64,000 nucleotides of DNA from Flavobacteriaceae bacterium (GCA_018608625.1 JABAZC010000058.1:22333-86332), one strand, 5' to 3'. Shown: positions 1 to 10,718, numbered from the stretch's first letter. Made by a program: numbers and translations. Notes: generated by a model not told the origin, from the sequence alone.

Positions 1-1055
1 TGGTCTTCAATCACAAGAAAATCTGATGCTACTAATTTCTTAGCGTTTTCAAGAAGCTGATTTTTAATTTTAATCCCGTATTCGGTTTCTATTTTTTGGA
101 GAGAGACACCCCATATAGTTCGTAATCCCGTCATTACATATTCGTTAAATCTATTTTCAATGGACAGAATTTCTGACTCAGAAGGCAAGACGGAGGCTTC
201 TATGGATTTGATATACTTAGAGTTGTTTGCTATATTCCAGCTTCTTTTTTTTCCGTCAAAGGAATGCGCTGATGGACCGACCCCTAAATAAGGCTTCCCC
301 AGCCAGTAACTAGTATTATGTTTAGAGAAATACCCAGGGCTTCCAAAGCTACAAGTTTCGTAGTGAATTAGACCTTGTTGTGAGGTTTCCTCGATTAGAA
401 CTTTAAAATGCTGTGCCGCTAACTCATCATCCATGGGTGGATGGCATCCCTTTTTGATGAAATGCTCTAATACTGTTTGGGGCTCCACCGTCATAGCGTA
501 GCAGGATAGGTGTTTGACTCCAAAACTGAAAGCAGTTTGTAAATTATGACTCCAAAGTTCAACTGTCATGGCGGGCATTCCGTAAATTAAATCAATCGTG
601 ATATTATCAAAATATGAAGCAGCAATTTTTAAACATTGTTTAGCCTCCTCGGAATCGTGAGCTCGATTCATGGATACTAAATCCGAATCATGAAAGGATT
701 GTATCCCAATACTCAGTCGATTAATACGAGTTTTTGAGAGAGCTATTATGGTGTCTGAATCTAGATCATCTGGATTGGCTTCTAATGTGACTTCAGGGTT
801 AATAGAAACATTGTAAATATCATAAATAACATCAAGGATTATTGATAATTCGGAAACTTCTAAAACAGTTGGCGTTCCACCTCCAAAGTAAATAGTTTGA
901 ATTTCTTTAGTGGAATATTCATAACTCCGAAGCTTAAGCTCTTGACAAACCGCTTTAATAAAAGACAATTTTGAGTTTTGATTTGTAGAAAAGTGAAAGT
1001 TACAATAGTGACATGCTTTTTTACAAAATGGTATATGAATATAGATGCCTGACAC
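1..1055 (-). CDS. hemW: Radical SAM HemW-like (coproporphyrinogen III oxidase-like) protein, C-terminus truncated by window edge
   Basis: Minus-strand frame reads (GTG)SGIYIHIPFCKKACHYCNFH, the CxxxCxxC radical SAM motif typical of HemW; start codon (GTG 1055) is a guess; runs off the left edge. Confidence 0.85.
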   Translation of the reverse strand, partial: MSGIYIHIPFCKKACHYCNFHFSTNQNSKLSFIKAVCQELKLRSYEYSTKEIQTIYFGGGTPTVLEVSELSIILDVIYDIYNVSINPEVTLEANPDDLDSDTIIALSKTRINRLSIGIQSFHDSDLVSMNRAHDSEEAKQCLKIAASYFDNITIDLIYGMPAMTVELWSHNLQTAFSFGVKHLSCYAMTVEPQTVLEHFIKKGCHPPMDDELAAQHFKVLIEETSQQGLIHYETCSFGSPGYFSKHNTSYWLGKPYLGVGPSAHSFDGKKRSWNIANNSKYIKSIEASVLPSESEILSIENRFNEYVMTGLRTIWGVSLQKIETEYGIKIKNQLLENAKKLVASDFLVIED

Positions 1056-1160
1056 TAGTGTATGATTTTTGATTAAAGTAAAGGCTTAACACCTAATAAA
1101 TATTGAACGGTTTGACTTAGTGATCGATGAGATTAATTTTAATACGAATCTCTGGGAATA

Positions 1161-1715
1161 TTACTTTTTAACGCGACTTTCATTTTGCTTTACAAAAGCA
1201 CCCCAGCCTGAGTAACTTTTACCTCCTGTGACTTTACCTCTGTTATAAAAATGACAAACAGCAGCCGCTAATCCGTCAGTTGAGTCGAGATTTTTAGGAA
1301 GCTCTTTTAAGTCTAAAAGGCTTTGGAGCATTTTAGCTACTTGCTCTTTACTGGCATTTCCATTGCCTGTAATTGCCATTTTAATTTTTTTAGGCGCATA
1401 CTCAGTTATTGGAATTTCTCTAGAAAGCCCTGCTGCCATAGCAACACCCTGTGCCCTTCCGAGCTTTAGCATACTCTGCACATTTTTTCCAAAAAATGGG
1501 GCCTCAATCGCAATTTCATCAGGATGATATGTGTCGATTAGTTCTATGGTACGCTCAAAGATCAGTTTAAGTTTTAGATAATGGTCATCATATTTTTGAA
1601 GTAATAACTCATTCAATTGTAAAAACTGCATAGACTTACCTGTCACTTTAATTAGCCCAAATCCCATGATGGTGGTTCCGGGGTCTATACCTAATATGAT
1701 TTTATCTTCAGCCAT
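1161..1715 (-). CDS. ruvC: Crossover junction endodeoxyribonuclease RuvC
   Basis: LGIDPGTTIMGFGLI and EAPFFGKNVQSMLKLGRAQGVA motifs. Confidence 0.97.
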   Translation of the reverse strand: MAEDKIILGIDPGTTIMGFGLIKVTGKSMQFLQLNELLLQKYDDHYLKLKLIFERTIELIDTYHPDEIAIEAPFFGKNVQSMLKLGRAQGVAMAAGLSREIPITEYAPKKIKMAITGNGNASKEQVAKMLQSLLDLKELPKNLDSTDGLAAAVCHFYNRGKVTGGKSYSGWGAFVKQNESRVKK

Positions 1716-2191
1716 TATTTTACAACTAATATTAGTGGAATCTGAAAGGCCGCCTGAACTTGCTGACTCCTTTTAATTGCGGGATAAAGCTTTGGTAAAC
1801 TTGCCAAGCTATTACCAATAATGGAATCTAAGTGTGGGATTTGATCTTGTGTTAATGCTTGTGATTGAATATAGGAAATATTAATATTTCCTATATTTGT
1901 GACTAAAAAATCCATCAAAATAGTGTCACTTACCTTTTGATTCACTACCAACTCATTAGCTTGGAAATAATTAGAAATATGCATCACGACCGTTTGCTCA
2001 AAACAGCTTTTGGTTTCTTGAAAATCAATAGAGGCATCACAGGTTTCGAAAGTTGGGTAACGATCTAGTTCATTCCACTTAAACGTTTTTAATTCTTCAA
2101 TTAAAATAGTTTCAGAGTTTAGCTTCTTTTTCTCAAAATAATTACATGAAAAAAAAGAACCAAAAAACATCAAAATAAACAAATACTTCAT
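1715..2191 (-). CDS. Hypothetical lipoprotein
   Basis: Signal peptide with lipobox-like FGSFFSC; no family recognised. Confidence 0.7.
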   Translation of the reverse strand: MKYLFILMFFGSFFSCNYFEKKKLNSETILIEELKTFKWNELDRYPTFETCDASIDFQETKSCFEQTVVMHISNYFQANELVVNQKVSDTILMDFLVTNIGNINISYIQSQALTQDQIPHLDSIIGNSLASLPKLYPAIKRSQQVQAAFQIPLILVVK

Positions 2192-2265
2192 AGAATCGTA
2201 TGAGACTATAAAATTACAATTTTTTATTTTTTAAACACAACCCTGCGTAAACTATTACAAAAAGA

Positions 2266-3876
2266 CTAAACAGATTTTGGTCCGCCGTCTAATATTTCTG
2301 TGTTGGCATAACTTTCAAACTTTTTGAAGTTATCACTGAAAGATTTTGCTAATTTATAAGCTGTTTCATAAAATGCTTTATCATTTTTCCATGTCTTGCG
2401 TGGACTCAAAAATTCTGTGGGTACATTGGGGCACACCCTCGGCTGAAAGACTCCAAATACAGAATGAATATGGTAGTTGTCCTTATTGGTAGCTTCTAAT
2501 GACCCATCTATAGCAGCATTAATCATCGCCCGTGTATACGACAACTTCATGCGAGTCCCTATACCATAAGGGCCTCCAGTCCAGCCTGTATTAACTAGCC
2601 AAACATTAACGCCGGAGGACTTCATTTTAGCACTTAACATTTCTGCGTATTTTGTTGGATGTAAGGGCATAAAAGGAGCCCCAAAACAAGCAGAAAAACT
2701 AGGTACCGGTTCGGTAACACCTGCTTCGGTCCCGGCAACTTTAGCTGTATACCCAGATATAAAATGATACGCCGCTTGACCTGGATTTAACTTTGATATT
2801 GGAGGAAGAACCCCAAAAGCATCAGCAGTAAGAAAGAATATATTTTTAGGATTTTCTCCTATAGAATTTGGCTGAATGTTTTCGATAAAATCAAGGGGAT
2901 AACTAACACGAGTATTTGGAGTAATAGATGTATCCGAGTAGTCTACCTCTCCGTGAACATCTATAATCACATTTTCAAGAATAGCTCCTTTTTTGATGGC
3001 TGAAAAAATTTCTGGTTCACTACTATTCGATAAATTAATGACCTTAGCATAACAGCCGCCTTCAAAATTAAAGATAGTGTTTTCAGCAGTCCAACCATGC
3101 TCATCATCACCAATTAGTTGGCGTGTTTTATCCGTAGATAAAGTGGTTTTTCCAGTCCCTGAAAGGCCAAAAAATATGGCAGTATCCCCTTCTGGCCCTA
3201 CATTGGCACTACAGTGCATTGGAAGGGTGTTTTTGAAAACAGGAAGTATAAAATTTAGCGCCGAAAATATACCTTTTTTAATTTCTCCTGTATAGCCAGT
3301 CCCTCCAATAAGAGCTATCTTCTTAGTAAAGTTTAAAATGGCAAAGTTATGCTGACGCGTAGCATCTAATTCTGGGTCTGCCTTGAACCCAGGGGCATTG
3401 ATCACTGTCCATTCAGGCTCGAAGCCTTCTAATTCGGAGTCTGTTGGCCTTAGAAACATATTATATGCAAAATAATTACTCCATGGATGTTCGTTAATTA
3501 CACGAATATTAGTTCGATATCTAGGGTCTGAGCACGCATAAGAATCTCTTACAAATAATTCTTTATGACTTAGATAAGCAGTGACTTTATCGTAGAGCAA
3601 ATCAAAGTTCTCAATAGAAAATGGGATGTTAACATCCCCCCACCAAACACGGTCTTTAGTAATTGTGTCTTTTACAATAAAACGATCTTTTGGAGAACGG
3701 CCAGTAAACTCCCCTGTTCGTATTGCCAAGGCTCCTGTTTTGGTTTCTACACCCTGTTTGTTATTAACTACGCACTCATGCAATTCAGTTGCTGATAGCT
3801 GATAATTAACTTTTTTTGAACTTATAGAATAGGGATTTAACGAAATCGTTTTCGTAACTGAACCAGGATATAACAT
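2266..3876 (-). CDS. pckA: Phosphoenolpyruvate carboxykinase (ATP)
   Basis: GRSPKDRFIV, FFGLSGTGKTTLS, GDDEHGW motifs. Confidence 0.98.
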   Translation of the reverse strand: MLYPGSVTKTISLNPYSISSKKVNYQLSATELHECVVNNKQGVETKTGALAIRTGEFTGRSPKDRFIVKDTITKDRVWWGDVNIPFSIENFDLLYDKVTAYLSHKELFVRDSYACSDPRYRTNIRVINEHPWSNYFAYNMFLRPTDSELEGFEPEWTVINAPGFKADPELDATRQHNFAILNFTKKIALIGGTGYTGEIKKGIFSALNFILPVFKNTLPMHCSANVGPEGDTAIFFGLSGTGKTTLSTDKTRQLIGDDEHGWTAENTIFNFEGGCYAKVINLSNSSEPEIFSAIKKGAILENVIIDVHGEVDYSDTSITPNTRVSYPLDFIENIQPNSIGENPKNIFFLTADAFGVLPPISKLNPGQAAYHFISGYTAKVAGTEAGVTEPVPSFSACFGAPFMPLHPTKYAEMLSAKMKSSGVNVWLVNTGWTGGPYGIGTRMKLSYTRAMINAAIDGSLEATNKDNYHIHSVFGVFQPRVCPNVPTEFLSPRKTWKNDKAFYETAYKLAKSFSDNFKKFESYANTEILDGGPKSV

Positions 3877-3900
3877 TTTGTGATAATTTGATTTACATTA

Positions 3901-3908
3901 CAAAAGTA
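3901..3908 (-). promoter_or_regulatory. Bacteroidetes -7 box (TACTTTTG) upstream of pckA
   Basis: Exact match to TAnnTTTG, 25 nt upstream of the ATG. Confidence 0.5.
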
Positions 3909-3933
3909 TTGATTAAAATTAAGACGACCGTAT

Positions 3934-4341
3934 TTAACTTTTATTTCTTAAGTTATATACAAACAAACTAATCCAAGCACTAATGAGAAACAAGCCTCCT
4001 AAGGGAGTAATAAACCCAATGAATTTAAATTCAAATGTGGTCAAGTCGTTAGTAGCCAATAAATAAATAGATCCAGAAAACAGCAAAACACCCACAAGAA
4101 TTAACTTAAATAAAAGGGACTGTTGTTTGCTAGTTAAACGATTTGTAGAAGCAATGTAAAACAGTAAAAAAGCATGGTACATCTGATAGCGAATTCCAGT
4201 ACCTAAACTATCCATTGCGGAGTGACTAAGAACCGGTTTAAGGCCATGGGCCGCAAAAGCCCCAAGAATTACAGCAAGCCCACCAGTAATACTGGCCAAT
4301 AAAATTATTTTCCGTTCCATATATAAATATAAAGTGCTCAA
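3934..4341 (-). CDS. DUF423 family membrane protein
   Basis: GGLAVILGAFAAHGLKP and GIRYQMYHAFLLF pattern typical of DUF423. Confidence 0.85.
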   Translation of the reverse strand: MSTLYLYMERKIILLASITGGLAVILGAFAAHGLKPVLSHSAMDSLGTGIRYQMYHAFLLFYIASTNRLTSKQQSLLFKLILVGVLLFSGSIYLLATNDLTTFEFKFIGFITPLGGLFLISAWISLFVYNLRNKS

Positions 4342-4393
4342 TTTACTACATTAGTACACAAACTAACAATAAAAATAAGAATCTCTAATAAAT

Positions 4394-5758
4394 ATGCGTA
4401 AAATTTTAATCATTGGAGCTGGTAAATCGGCTTCTTTCCTTGTAAGATATTTTTTAGATAAATCCATTTCTGAAAAACTAGACATAACCATTGGAGATTT
4501 GGACCTATCAAATGCTGAAAAATGGATTATAAATAATCCAAATGCTCATACATTAAAACTAAACATATTTGAAGAAGAAGCCCGTAAGAAGGCTATTAAA
4601 AGTGCTGATATTGTGGTGTCAATGTTGCCTGCTAGATTTCATATAGAGGTAGCAAAAGACTGTTTATCGCTTGGAAAACACATGGTGACAGCATCTTATG
4701 TTAGCAAAGAAATGCAAGCTCTGGATGAAGAAGCAAAGTTTAAAAATCTAGTATTTTTAAATGAGATTGGAGTCGATCCAGGGATTGACCACATGAGTGC
4801 AATGCAGGTCATTGATCGCATTCGTGAATCGGGAGGTAAAATTTTATTGTTTGAATCTTTTACAGGCGGACTAATGGCTCCTGAAAGCGACACTAACCTT
4901 TGGAACTATAAGTTTACATGGAACCCACGCAATGTTGTTTTGGCAGGCCAAGGCGGTGCTGCGAAATTCCTTCAAGAGGGTAGGTTTAAATACATTCCCT
5001 ACCACCGTCTATTTAGAAGAACTGAGTTTCTGGAGGTTGATGGATATGGACGGTTTGAAGCATATGCCAATCGCGACTCCCTAAAATACAAAGAGATTTA
5101 TGGATTGGATACTATAAAAACACTCTATAGAGGTACAATTAGACGAGTTGGATTTGGTAGAGCATGGCAAATCTTTGTAATCTTAGGTCTAACTGATGAT
5201 AGCTATAAAATAGCAGATAGCGAAAATATGAGCTATCGTGACTTCATTAATTCATTTCTGCCTTACAGCCCTACAGACTCAGTTGAATTAAAACTAAGAT
5301 ATAAACTTAAAATAGACCAAGATGATATCTTGTGGGAGAAACTAGAAGAATTAGATGTTTTTAATGCTGAAAAAAAAGTAACATTAAAAAATGCATCTCC
5401 AGCTCAAATTCTACAAAAAATACTTTTAGACAGCTGGAGCTTAAAACCTAAAGATCAAGATATGATCGTAATGTATCATAAGTTTGGGTATGAGTTAAAC
5501 GGAGAAAAACATCAAATTGATGCTACCATGGTTTGTACTGGAGATGATCAAACATTTACCGCGATGGCCAAAACAGTAGGTTTACCGGTCGGAATTGCAA
5601 CATTAGCTATACTAAACAATAAAATTAAAAGATATGGGGTTCAAATCCCAACAAATAAAGATATATACAAACCCATATTAAGCGAACTAGAGAGTTTCGG
5701 TGTCATATTTAAAGAAAAAGAAGTGAAATACCTTGGATATAACCCATTAAATATATAA
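4394..5758 (+). CDS. Saccharopine dehydrogenase family protein
   Basis: ILIIGAGKSASFLVRY Rossmann start; EIGVDPGIDHMSAM motif. Confidence 0.9.
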   Translation: MRKILIIGAGKSASFLVRYFLDKSISEKLDITIGDLDLSNAEKWIINNPNAHTLKLNIFEEEARKKAIKSADIVVSMLPARFHIEVAKDCLSLGKHMVTASYVSKEMQALDEEAKFKNLVFLNEIGVDPGIDHMSAMQVIDRIRESGGKILLFESFTGGLMAPESDTNLWNYKFTWNPRNVVLAGQGGAAKFLQEGRFKYIPYHRLFRRTEFLEVDGYGRFEAYANRDSLKYKEIYGLDTIKTLYRGTIRRVGFGRAWQIFVILGLTDDSYKIADSENMSYRDFINSFLPYSPTDSVELKLRYKLKIDQDDILWEKLEELDVFNAEKKVTLKNASPAQILQKILLDSWSLKPKDQDMIVMYHKFGYELNGEKHQIDATMVCTGDDQTFTAMAKTVGLPVGIATLAILNNKIKRYGVQIPTNKDIYKPILSELESFGVIFKEKEVKYLGYNPLNI

Positions 5759-5821
5759 TTTAGTTATGAATTGATACATGTTTAACACTATTAATTCGTA
5801 AACCCATTAAATTAAGCACTA

Positions 5822-6283
5822 TTGAGCAAAAAAACTGAAATAGATGGTATTGATAAAACCATTTTAAGAGCCTTAATGAAGGACGCCCGAACTCCCGTTT
5901 TAGAAATTGCAAGAGCCGTGGGTATTTCTGGCGCTGCAATTCACCAAAGACTAAGAAAACTAGAAAGCTCAGGTCTTATCGCAGGCTCTAAATTTATAAT
6001 AAACCCCAAAGCACTCGGCTACACCACTATGGCATTTGTAGGTGTATTTCTTGATAAAGCCAAAAGTAATTCTGATGCCGTCAAACAACTCAAAAGAATT
6101 CCAGAAGTGCTAGAATGCCATTATACAACCGGAAATTGGAGCGTCCTAATTAAAATTCTCTGCAAAGATAACGAGCACCTAATGTCTGTTTTAAATAAAG
6201 AAATTCAAACTATTTCTGGCGTGTCACGAACAGAAACATTTATTTCATTAGAACAACAGATTGATCGGCAAATTAAAATCTAG
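5822..6283 (+). CDS. Lrp/AsnC family transcriptional regulator
   Basis: IDGIDKTILRALMKDARTPVLEIARAVGISGAAIHQRLRKLESSGLI HTH; start appears to be TTG. Confidence 0.93.
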   Translation: MSKKTEIDGIDKTILRALMKDARTPVLEIARAVGISGAAIHQRLRKLESSGLIAGSKFIINPKALGYTTMAFVGVFLDKAKSNSDAVKQLKRIPEVLECHYTTGNWSVLIKILCKDNEHLMSVLNKEIQTISGVSRTETFISLEQQIDRQIKI

Positions 6284-6312
6284 CCATAAGAAATCCTAGA
6301 ATCTAAAAAAAA

Positions 6313-6585
6313 CTAACGTTTTCTGTATTTAAAGATAAAGACTAAAAGAGTAAAAGAGGATATTAGAGTGATTGTATTTGCGAATATCATGGACAAACTC
6401 TCCAAATAGATCCCGTAAACTAACCAAAATATAATGCCTATAAAAAACAAAGAAAACGTTGGTAGTGAAAATCCCGAGACATCTTTGGTCTTCCAAGTTT
6501 TATAAACTTGTGGCAAAAACGCATACGTAGTTAAACTCGCAGCTATAAGCCCTACAACTTCGATGTTATCTATATTATCCAACAA
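6313..6585 (-). CDS. SemiSWEET-type sugar transporter (PQ-loop)
   Basis: GLIAASLTTYAFLPQVYKTWKTKDVSGFSL; three TM segments. Confidence 0.9.
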   Translation of the reverse strand: MLDNIDNIEVVGLIAASLTTYAFLPQVYKTWKTKDVSGFSLPTFSLFFIGIIFWLVYGIYLESLSMIFANTITLISSFTLLVFIFKYRKR

Positions 6586-9391
6586 TATTCACGATTTTAC
6601 CTGGCACAACTATTACTTTTTTAGGAGCGCGTCCTGCTAATTGTACTTGTGTTTTTTCATTGGCCATCACTGCTTCTTCAATCGCTTCTTTGCTTAAATC
6701 TAATGACAACTCTATAGTAAAACGTGTTTTTCCATTAAAAGAAACAGGGTATGCCTTTGTGCTTTCAATTAAATGGCTTGCATCAAACTCCGGAAATTTA
6801 GCAGTTGTGATAGACTCTTTATGTCCTAAATACTGCCACAACTCTTCTGCAATATGTGGCGCATAAGGCGCTATTAAAATCAAAAGAGGTTCAAGAATTA
6901 TTTTAGAAGTACACTTTTTAGCGCCTAACTCATTCACGGCAATCATGAAAGTAGACACCGATGTGTTGAACGAAAAGTTTTCTATATCTTCAGTGACTTT
7001 TTTAATCGTTTTATGAAGGGTTTTTAAGTGATCCTTACTTGGGTCAGAATCAATTACGACACTACCGTCCTCACTAATATAGAGCTTCCATAGTTTTTTC
7101 AGAAACCCATGAACCCCTGTAATACCGGCAGTATTCCATGGCTTATATTGCTCCAGTGGCCCTAAAAACATTTCATATAAACGAAGGGAGTCAGCGCCAT
7201 ATTTCTCGCAAATAGCATCTGGATTGACAACATTGTATTTAGATTTTGACATTTTCTCAACCTCTCTTTTTACCTTGAAAAGACGGTTGTCATCGGCAAT
7301 AAACGTTGCTGTATTAAACTCTGATCTCCAAGACTTAAAAGCGTCTATATCCAATTCATCCGATGAGTTCACAAAAGAAACATCTGCATGTATCCACTGA
7401 ATCTTTTCGTCTGTAATTTTGTCTGCAGAGATGAAAGTATTAGTACCTTCAACTCTTCCCACAAACGCACTAGTCCCTAGTATCATCCCCTGATTAATCA
7501 ATTTTTTAGCAAATTCATCAACAGGAACAAAACCTAGATCAAATAAGAATTTTTGCCAAAATCGTGCATACAACAAATGGCCTGTTGCATGCTCACTTCC
7601 TCCAATATACAAATCTACTTCTTTCCAGTAATTTAAGGCCTCTGAACTCGCAAATTCATCAGAATTATGAGCATCCATATAGCGGTTAAAGTACCAAGAA
7701 CTCCCCGCCCATCCAGGCATTGTGTTTAGTTCTAACGGGAAAATAGATTTATAATCAATTCGGCTATTTTCAACTACTTTATTCTTAACGGTATCCCAAG
7801 CCCAAATGTCAGCCCTTGCCAAAGGCGGCTCTCCTTGCTTAGTCGGGAGGTATTTCTCAACCTCTGGGAGCGTAATTGGCAAATGTTCCGCAGCTACCAT
7901 TTGAGGCATTCCGTCCATATAGTAAACAGGGAATGGTTCTCCCCAGTAACGCTGTCTAGAAAAAACTGCATCTCTTAATCTATAATTAGTTTTACCCAAA
8001 CCATGACTTTGAGCTTCTAAAGCGTCAATGGCTTTTTTTAATGCTTCTTTATAGGGCAATCCGGTTAAAAAATCACTACTTGTAATGATCGTGTTAACTT
8101 TGTCTGTGTAGGCCTCTTCACTAATGTCAGCGTCTTCAAATATATTTGGAATTTGGAGGTTAAAGTGTTTAGCAAAGTCATAATCTCTTTGGTCGCCACA
8201 AGGCACAGACATAACTGCCCCTGTTCCATAACCTGCCAATACATAATCTCCAACCCAAACCGGAACTGGTTCCTTGGTAAATGGATGTTCGGCATACGCC
8301 CCAGTAAACACGCCTGATATGCTTTTCACATCCGCCATTCGCTCACGCTCACTTCGCTTGGCAGTTGCGAGAACGTAAGCCTCAACTGCTGCTTTTTGTT
8401 CAGCTGTAGTGATCTGATTGACCAATTCATGCTCTGGTGCTAAGGTCATAAAAGAAACACCAAAAATAGTGTCTGGACGGGTTGTGAAAACCTCAATAGT
8501 GGCGTCATAATCCTTTAAATTAAACAAGACCGAGGCGCCAATAGATTTTCCAATCCAATTTCGCTGACTTTCTTTCAAGGCATCTGTCCAATCAATTGTA
8601 TTGAGCCCTTGTAGAAGCCGCTCCGCATAAGCAGAAATTCGCATGCTCCACTGGGTCATTTTTTTCCTAACTACTTGGTAGCCTCCACGTTCCGAAACGC
8701 CGTCAATAATCTCATCATTAGCCAAGACGGTCCCTAATTCTGGACACCAGTTGACCTCGGTTTCAGCCAAATATGTTAATCGATATTGTAATAATATTTC
8801 TTGTTGTTGCTTTGGAAGGAAAGCATTCCACTGGTCGGCACTAAACGCAAATGTAGAGTCATTACAGACTGCTTGAACATTACTATTCCCTTCACTTGCA
8901 AACAGATGAATAAGTGAGCTAATAGGCGTTGCTTTATCAGTCGATTTATTATACCAAGAATTAAATAATTGAATGAAAATCCATTGGGTCCATTTATAAT
9001 ATTCTGGAGAAGAGGTTCGAACCTCTTTTGACCAATCAAAAGAAAAGCCCATTTGATCGAGTTGACGTCGATAGGTTTTTATATTTGCTTCAGTCGTAAC
9101 CGCTGGATGTTGCCCCGTTTGAATGGCATACTGCTCTGCGGGTAACCCAAAACTATCATAGCCTTGTGGATGTAATACATTGAATCCCTTATGACGCTTA
9201 TAACGGGCATAAATATCTGAAGCAATATAGCCTAAAGGGTGCCCAACATGAAGTCCCGCACCACTTGGATAAGGGAACATGTCTAAGACATAATATTTAG
9301 GTTTACTTGAAGTACTTTCGGCCTGAAACGTTTTGTTTTCAGACCAGTATTTTTGCCACTTAGCTTCAATTTCATTGAAATTGTAAATCAT
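6575..9391 (-). CDS. leuS: Leucyl-tRNA synthetase
   Basis: FPYPSGAGLHVGHPLGY (HIGH) and MSKSKYN (KMSKS) motifs. Confidence 0.98.
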   Translation of the reverse strand: MIYNFNEIEAKWQKYWSENKTFQAESTSSKPKYYVLDMFPYPSGAGLHVGHPLGYIASDIYARYKRHKGFNVLHPQGYDSFGLPAEQYAIQTGQHPAVTTEANIKTYRRQLDQMGFSFDWSKEVRTSSPEYYKWTQWIFIQLFNSWYNKSTDKATPISSLIHLFASEGNSNVQAVCNDSTFAFSADQWNAFLPKQQQEILLQYRLTYLAETEVNWCPELGTVLANDEIIDGVSERGGYQVVRKKMTQWSMRISAYAERLLQGLNTIDWTDALKESQRNWIGKSIGASVLFNLKDYDATIEVFTTRPDTIFGVSFMTLAPEHELVNQITTAEQKAAVEAYVLATAKRSERERMADVKSISGVFTGAYAEHPFTKEPVPVWVGDYVLAGYGTGAVMSVPCGDQRDYDFAKHFNLQIPNIFEDADISEEAYTDKVNTIITSSDFLTGLPYKEALKKAIDALEAQSHGLGKTNYRLRDAVFSRQRYWGEPFPVYYMDGMPQMVAAEHLPITLPEVEKYLPTKQGEPPLARADIWAWDTVKNKVVENSRIDYKSIFPLELNTMPGWAGSSWYFNRYMDAHNSDEFASSEALNYWKEVDLYIGGSEHATGHLLYARFWQKFLFDLGFVPVDEFAKKLINQGMILGTSAFVGRVEGTNTFISADKITDEKIQWIHADVSFVNSSDELDIDAFKSWRSEFNTATFIADDNRLFKVKREVEKMSKSKYNVVNPDAICEKYGADSLRLYEMFLGPLEQYKPWNTAGITGVHGFLKKLWKLYISEDGSVVIDSDPSKDHLKTLHKTIKKVTEDIENFSFNTSVSTFMIAVNELGAKKCTSKIILEPLLILIAPYAPHIAEELWQYLGHKESITTAKFPEFDASHLIESTKAYPVSFNGKTRFTIELSLDLSKEAIEEAVMANEKTQVQLAGRAPKKVIVVPGKIVNIVG

Positions 9392-9410
9392 ATCAACATC
9401 ATTATAACCA

Positions 9411-9418
9411 CAAATTTA
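9411..9418 (-). promoter_or_regulatory. -7 box (TAAATTTG) upstream of leuS
   Basis: Exact TAnnTTTG match 20 nt upstream of the ATG. Confidence 0.5.
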
Positions 9419-9548
9419 CGCTTTATTTAGCAAGTAAAAAACTATGTTTAATGAAACAGCTACACAAAGGAATATTAATTTGTTTTCAGGGAAATACTAG
9501 CCTTTTAAGTAAGTTTTTTTATACTTTTACAATTGTAAGACATTAACC

Positions 9549-10427
9549 ATGAGTTCATCATTTGAAAAACATCAAAAACGCCGCTTAATTTCGTCCTATT
9601 TTTCAGTCGTTATTAGCATTGCGCTAGTCCTTTTTTTACTTGGCTCGCTGGGATTATTAGTCCTAAACGCAAAATCTATTTCTGATAACTTTAAAGAACA
9701 AGTTATTCTTACTATTTACTTAGAGGACAGTTCTAAAGACGTTGAAATAAAACAACTTGAAAAAAGCCTCGCTTTTTCTGAATATATAAAACAAACAGAG
9801 TTTGTTTCTAAAGAGTCAGCGGCAGACTTCATGAAGCTTGAATATGGTGAAGACTTTTTGGATGACATAGGATACAACCCTTTAAAAAACTCGATTCAAG
9901 TTAACTTAAAAGCAAGTTACGTGACTACTAGACGCTTAGATAGCATCTCAGAAAGTAACCTAAAAAAGAATTTTGTAGAAGACATAAAATACGATAAAGA
10001 CCTTGTATCACTCATGAATAGCAACGTAAAACGACTTAGTTTGTGGATTTTAATCATAAGCGGAATCTTTACAGCCATTGCGGTTTTATTAATCAACAGT
10101 TCTATTCGTCTTGCAGTGTACTCAAAACGGTTTTCTATTAAGACCATGCAAATGGTTGGCGCTACTAAAAAATTTATTCGCACACCGTTTATTTGGAGAA
10201 GTATCCGACTAGGCATTATAGGTTCCTTAATAGCAATTACAGGGATGGCTATTGTCCTGTACTATGTGAACATATCATTCCCTGAGTTTCAGCTGATCCA
10301 AAACAAAGTATCTATTGGACTCCTTTTTGCATCAATATTTTTAACAGGTATCTTGATTGCTTGGTGGAGTACTTTTTTTGCTACTCAACGCTTTTTAAAC
10401 CTTAAAACCGAACAACTTTACTATTAA
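9549..10427 (+). CDS. ftsX: Cell division protein FtsX (permease)
   Basis: N-terminal TM, FKEQVILTIYLED, FSIKTMQMVGATKKFIRTPF. Confidence 0.93.
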   Translation: MSSSFEKHQKRRLISSYFSVVISIALVLFLLGSLGLLVLNAKSISDNFKEQVILTIYLEDSSKDVEIKQLEKSLAFSEYIKQTEFVSKESAADFMKLEYGEDFLDDIGYNPLKNSIQVNLKASYVTTRRLDSISESNLKKNFVEDIKYDKDLVSLMNSNVKRLSLWILIISGIFTAIAVLLINSSIRLAVYSKRFSIKTMQMVGATKKFIRTPFIWRSIRLGIIGSLIAITGMAIVLYYVNISFPEFQLIQNKVSIGLLFASIFLTGILIAWWSTFFATQRFLNLKTEQLYY

Positions 10428-10466
10428 TAATCTAGTAGACACTAATTCAGTTATTTTTAATTAATT

Positions 10467-10718
10467 ATGGGAGAACAAAAACGAAAAGAAAATAAAAAAT
10501 CAACTTTTATTTTTGGAACACAAAACTACAAATGGATGTTTATAGGTCTTGGGCTAATTGCTCTAGGCTTTATTTTAATGGCTGGAGGTGGCTTCGATGA
10601 CCCAAATGTATTTAATCCTGAAATATATAACATCCGGAGAATTCGGGTGGCACCTACTTTGATTTTGGTAGGGTTTGGAATTCAAATTTTTGCAATCCTA
10701 AAAGACTTTAAAAAATAA
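10467..10718 (+). CDS. DUF3098 domain protein
   Basis: FGTQNYKWMFIGLGLIALGFILMAGGGFDDPNVFNPEIY; located between ftsX and uppP. Confidence 0.85.
   Translation: MGEQKRKENKKSTFIFGTQNYKWMFIGLGLIALGFILMAGGGFDDPNVFNPEIYNIRRIRVAPTLILVGFGIQIFAILKDFKK

Noticed and set aside
3077-3295. ORF antisense to pckA in the track
   Set aside because: Lies wholly inside a strongly supported CDS on the other strand; no family signature. The same applies to the other antisense/internal short ORFs (e.g. 4696-4893, 8776-9039, 27124-27453, 36949-37179, 60587-60772).
5636-5655. tRNA T-arm-like string GGTTCAAATCC
   Set aside because: Inside the saccharopine dehydrogenase CDS with no cloverleaf around it; no tRNA found anywhere in the window.
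9527-9538. Palindrome TTACAATTGTAA upstream of ftsX
   Set aside because: Short AT-rich palindrome overlapping a possible weak -7 box (TACTTTTA); expected by chance and no matching site noted elsewhere.
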